A DNA stretch of 7,890 nucleotides. Origin: Polaromonas sp. (lineage in GTDB: Bacteria; Pseudomonadota; Gammaproteobacteria; Burkholderiales; Burkholderiaceae_C). Each line of letters starts with the position of its first letter. Position 1 is the first letter of the stretch. Position numbers and translations under genes: made by a program. Where the stretch lies: contig JABMMH010000274.1 of the NCBI GenBank assembly GCA_013205645.1, positions 1 through 7,890 of the forward strand, written 5' to 3'. Of the stretch, positions 6,150 to 7,890 are shown in pieces. The notes under the pieces are model-generated. The model was not told where the DNA came from. It worked only from the letters and a program-made list of their open reading frames with translations, and did no database searches.

Positions 6150-6815
6150 ATGAGCGACTTTGACAAAAGCAACTTCACCGACTTCGGCAAGCTGGTGCCG
6201 GGCTTTGATTTTTTGCAAAACCTGACGCGGCAAGCCACTGCAAGTGCGGGCCAAGGCCAGCCGAAAATGCCGCAGCTCGGCCATTGGATCGCGCCGACCA
6301 TGAGTGTCGAAGAGTTAGAGAAACGCATCGCTGAACTCAAGGCCGTGCAGTTCTGGCTAGACCAGAACGCCACCGCCCTGAAGGCGACGATTCAGGCCTT
6401 GGAAGTGCAAAAAATGACCTTGGCCACGCTGCACGGCATGAACGTGAACATGGCCGAAATGGCCAAAGCCTTCAGCGTCAAGATGCCGGACGTGACCGCA
6501 GCGGAGCCTGACGAGGCGCTGGCCCCTGAGCCAGTTGAGCGCCCTGGCGATGCCGCGGCCAGCGCGCCCGGCGGCGTCGATCCGATGCAGTGGTGGGGCG
6601 CGCTGACCCAGCAGTTCCAAAGCATCGCCGCCTCGGCCCTGAAAGAAGCGGCTGACCGCCAGCCGCTGGCTGCCAGCCAGGGCATGGCGCCAGAAAAGGC
6701 CAAACCAGCAACCAAGACGGCTGCGAAAGCCGCAGTCAAAGCGCCAGTCAAAGCCAAAGCCAAAGCCAAAGCCAGTGCGCCGGCTTCCCGCAAAACCCCC
6801 ACCCGAACCCGATGA
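6150..6815 (+). CDS. phaM: PhaM-type PHA granule-associated regulatory protein
   Basis: PhaM in Ralstonia eutropha binds PHA synthase PhaC, activates it, and ties PHB granules to the nucleoid through a basic C-terminal tail so that they segregate at division. This 221-residue protein has the same plan. The N-terminal DFGKLVPGFDFLQNL (11-25) is followed by the strongly conserved helical core SVEELEKRIAELKAVQFWLD (52-71), which continues through ALKATIQALEVQKMTL (77-92). Then come an acidic/proline linker (113-145), a Trp-containing helix DPMQWWGALTQQFQSIA (144-160), and a Lys/Ala tail from about 183 with KAKAKAKA at 201-208, ending in TPTRTR. The tail matches the AKKA-like DNA-binding tails of the family. 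It is shorter than the R. eutropha protein (about 260), mostly in the tail. AGGAG precedes the ATG. The stop overlaps the FIST gene start. Confidence 0.85.
   Translation: MSDFDKSNFTDFGKLVPGFDFLQNLTRQATASAGQGQPKMPQLGHWIAPTMSVEELEKRIAELKAVQFWLDQNATALKATIQALEVQKMTLATLHGMNVNMAEMAKAFSVKMPDVTAAEPDEALAPEPVERPGDAAASAPGGVDPMQWWGALTQQFQSIAASALKEAADRQPLAASQGMAPEKAKPATKTAAKAAVKAPVKAKAKAKASAPASRKTPTRTR
6750..6773 (+). repeat. In-frame AAAGCC hexanucleotide tandem repeat in phaM
   Basis: Four exact AAAGCC copies at 6750-6755, 6756-6761, 6762-6767 and 6768-6773 encode Lys-Ala four times (residues 201-208) in the basic tail of PhaM. Degenerate Lys-Ala units precede it from 6721. Because the unit is six bases, copy-number change keeps the reading frame and would alter only the charge of the tail. 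Confidence 0.85.
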
Positions 6816-7890
6816 AATTATTCCCTTACGGTCACGCCACCCATCCGCAATGGTCCATGGCTGCCGGGTTGGTGCTGGCGCAATTGCGCGCCCACATGGC
6901 CCTGCCCAATTACGCCAGCGCACCCACGTTGGCGCTGCTGTACATCACCGACCACTATGCGCTGCATGCACAAGACATTCTTGACCATTTGAGTGCTGAG
7001 TTGCCAGAGGTCACCGACTGGAGCGGCACGGTCGGCGTGGGCATTGCCGCCAACAACGTCGAGTACTTTGACGAACCGGCGCTGTCGGTGATGCTGTGTG
7101 ACTTACCACCCGACCAGTACCGCGTTTTTTCGGGCGTTTCACCTCTGCCAGCGGCGAGTCGTTTCAAGGCGCACACCGCCTTGGTGCACGCCGACGCCAG
7201 CACGCCCGATGTGGCCGAATTGATAGAAGAAATGGCAGCTCGCACCGACAGCGGTTACGTCTTTGGCGGCTTGGCTTCCAGCCGCACGAAGACTGTGCAG
7301 TTCGCCCTCAGCGGCAATGGCAACCTCAAAGGCCAAGGCGCCGCCAGCGGTGTTTTCATGGGTGGGCTCAGCGGCGTGGCGTTTGCCCGCGCTATGGGCG
7401 GTCCCCAAGACACTGACGCTGGCCGTTTGGGCCTGATGTCGCGCGTCACGCAGGGCTGTCAGCCGGTGTCCAAGAGTTACCAGATTACTGCCTGTGAAGG
7501 CAACGTCATCACCGGGCTCAACGACCAACCGGCGCTGGAAGTGATGTTGGGCGACCTCGACATTTCGCTCGACGACCCGAAAGAAGCCATCGACAAAGTG
7601 CGCCGCACCTTGGTCGGCCTGAGCCGCGCCGAGCACAGCTTGGCTGACGGCGCGGTCAGACGCGCCGGTCAGTTCGGTGCGGACGTGTTGGTTCGGCATT
7701 TGATCGGACTCGACCCGTCGCGCAAAGGCATTGCCATCGCCGATGTGGCCGAGGTCGGCATGACGCTGGCTTTTTGCGAGCGCCATGCAGCGGCTGCGCG
7801 GGCCGACTTGATGCGTGTTTGCGCTGAAATACGCGAAGAACTGGAGCCGCAAGAAGTCACTGCTGAAGTGGCTCAGGCGCTGGGTGCCGG
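6812..7890 (+). CDS. FIST domain signal-transduction protein (3' end missing)
   Basis: Protein with FIST N and FIST C domains, a family proposed to sense small ligands such as amino acids and often fused to or encoded near signalling modules; here the domains stand alone, so it is probably a soluble cytoplasmic sensor. 359 residues are visible and the frame runs off the window; some 20-40 residues are probably missing, judging from the usual length near 380-400. FIST N covers about 25-215, with TVGVGIAA (73-80), VFGGLASSR (150-158) and GVFMGGLSGVAF (180-191). FIST C begins around QGCQPVSKSYQIT (214-226), EGNVI (229-233) and PALEVMLGDL (240-249). No membrane segment or output domain is seen. 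The ATG lies in the ATGA shared with the phaM stop (4-base overlap) and has no own Shine-Dalgarno, suggesting translational coupling. An internal ATG at codon 16 is less likely. Confidence 0.85.
   Translation, partial: MKLFPYGHATHPQWSMAAGLVLAQLRAHMALPNYASAPTLALLYITDHYALHAQDILDHLSAELPEVTDWSGTVGVGIAANNVEYFDEPALSVMLCDLPPDQYRVFSGVSPLPAASRFKAHTALVHADASTPDVAELIEEMAARTDSGYVFGGLASSRTKTVQFALSGNGNLKGQGAASGVFMGGLSGVAFARAMGGPQDTDAGRLGLMSRVTQGCQPVSKSYQITACEGNVITGLNDQPALEVMLGDLDISLDDPKEAIDKVRRTLVGLSRAEHSLADGAVRRAGQFGADVLVRHLIGLDPSRKGIAIADVAEVGMTLAFCERHAAAARADLMRVCAEIREELEPQEVTAEVAQALGA

Noticed and set aside
6357..6923. Minus-strand open frame of 188 codons across phaM and the FIST start
   Set aside because: Gly/Phe/Arg repeats in the translation mirror the Lys-Ala codons of the PhaM tail; it is a shadow frame.
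7139..7852. Minus-strand open frame of 237 codons antisense to the FIST gene
   Set aside because: The plus strand encodes a continuous FIST N and C domain protein across the same bases, and the antisense product has no recognisable features.

Overview
The window looks like a chromosomal segment from a GC-rich betaproteobacterium of the order Burkholderiales, probably close to Comamonadaceae. This rests on recognised families: a DUF3567 protein, a Burkholderiales-type DUF3108 protein and a PhaM-type polyhydroxyalkanoate (PHA) granule protein. Identification is by motif and family recall only; no search was run. Coding density is very high. No rRNA, tRNA, CRISPR array, transposase or attachment site was seen, and no gene-free stretch exceeds about 140 bases.

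Layout, left to right: (1) the 3' two thirds of a class III, PLP-dependent omega-amino acid/beta-alanine:pyruvate aminotransferase (+), followed by a hairpin with a T run. (2) A ChaN-like putative haem-binding lipoprotein (-), divergent from (3) an AbrB-family duplicated membrane protein (+) across a 58-base gap. (4) and (5) On the minus strand, a DUF3108 envelope protein followed by a small DUF3567 protein, probably one transcription unit; DUF3567 converges on the AbrB gene with only 12 bases between stop codons, and a hairpin covers that gap. (6) A fumarylacetoacetate hydrolase (FAH)-family enzyme (+), divergent from the DUF3108 gene. (7) A glyoxalase-fold (VOC) protein (-) whose 3' end overlaps that of the FAH gene by 41 bases. 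(8) phaM (+) with a good ribosome binding site, overlapping by ATGA (9) a FIST-domain sensory protein (+) that runs off the right edge.

Strand changes six times across nine genes, so most are single-gene units. Only two pairs look co-transcribed: DUF3108-DUF3567 and phaM-FIST. The metabolic genes (aminotransferase, FAH, VOC) fit amino-acid or aromatic catabolism in a general way but do not form a visible pathway. The most suggestive arrangement is the tight coupling of a PHA granule/nucleoid linker (PhaM) to a FIST ligand-sensing protein. I found no convincing novel multi-gene system; the region reads as ordinary core chromosome with several conserved genes of unknown function.
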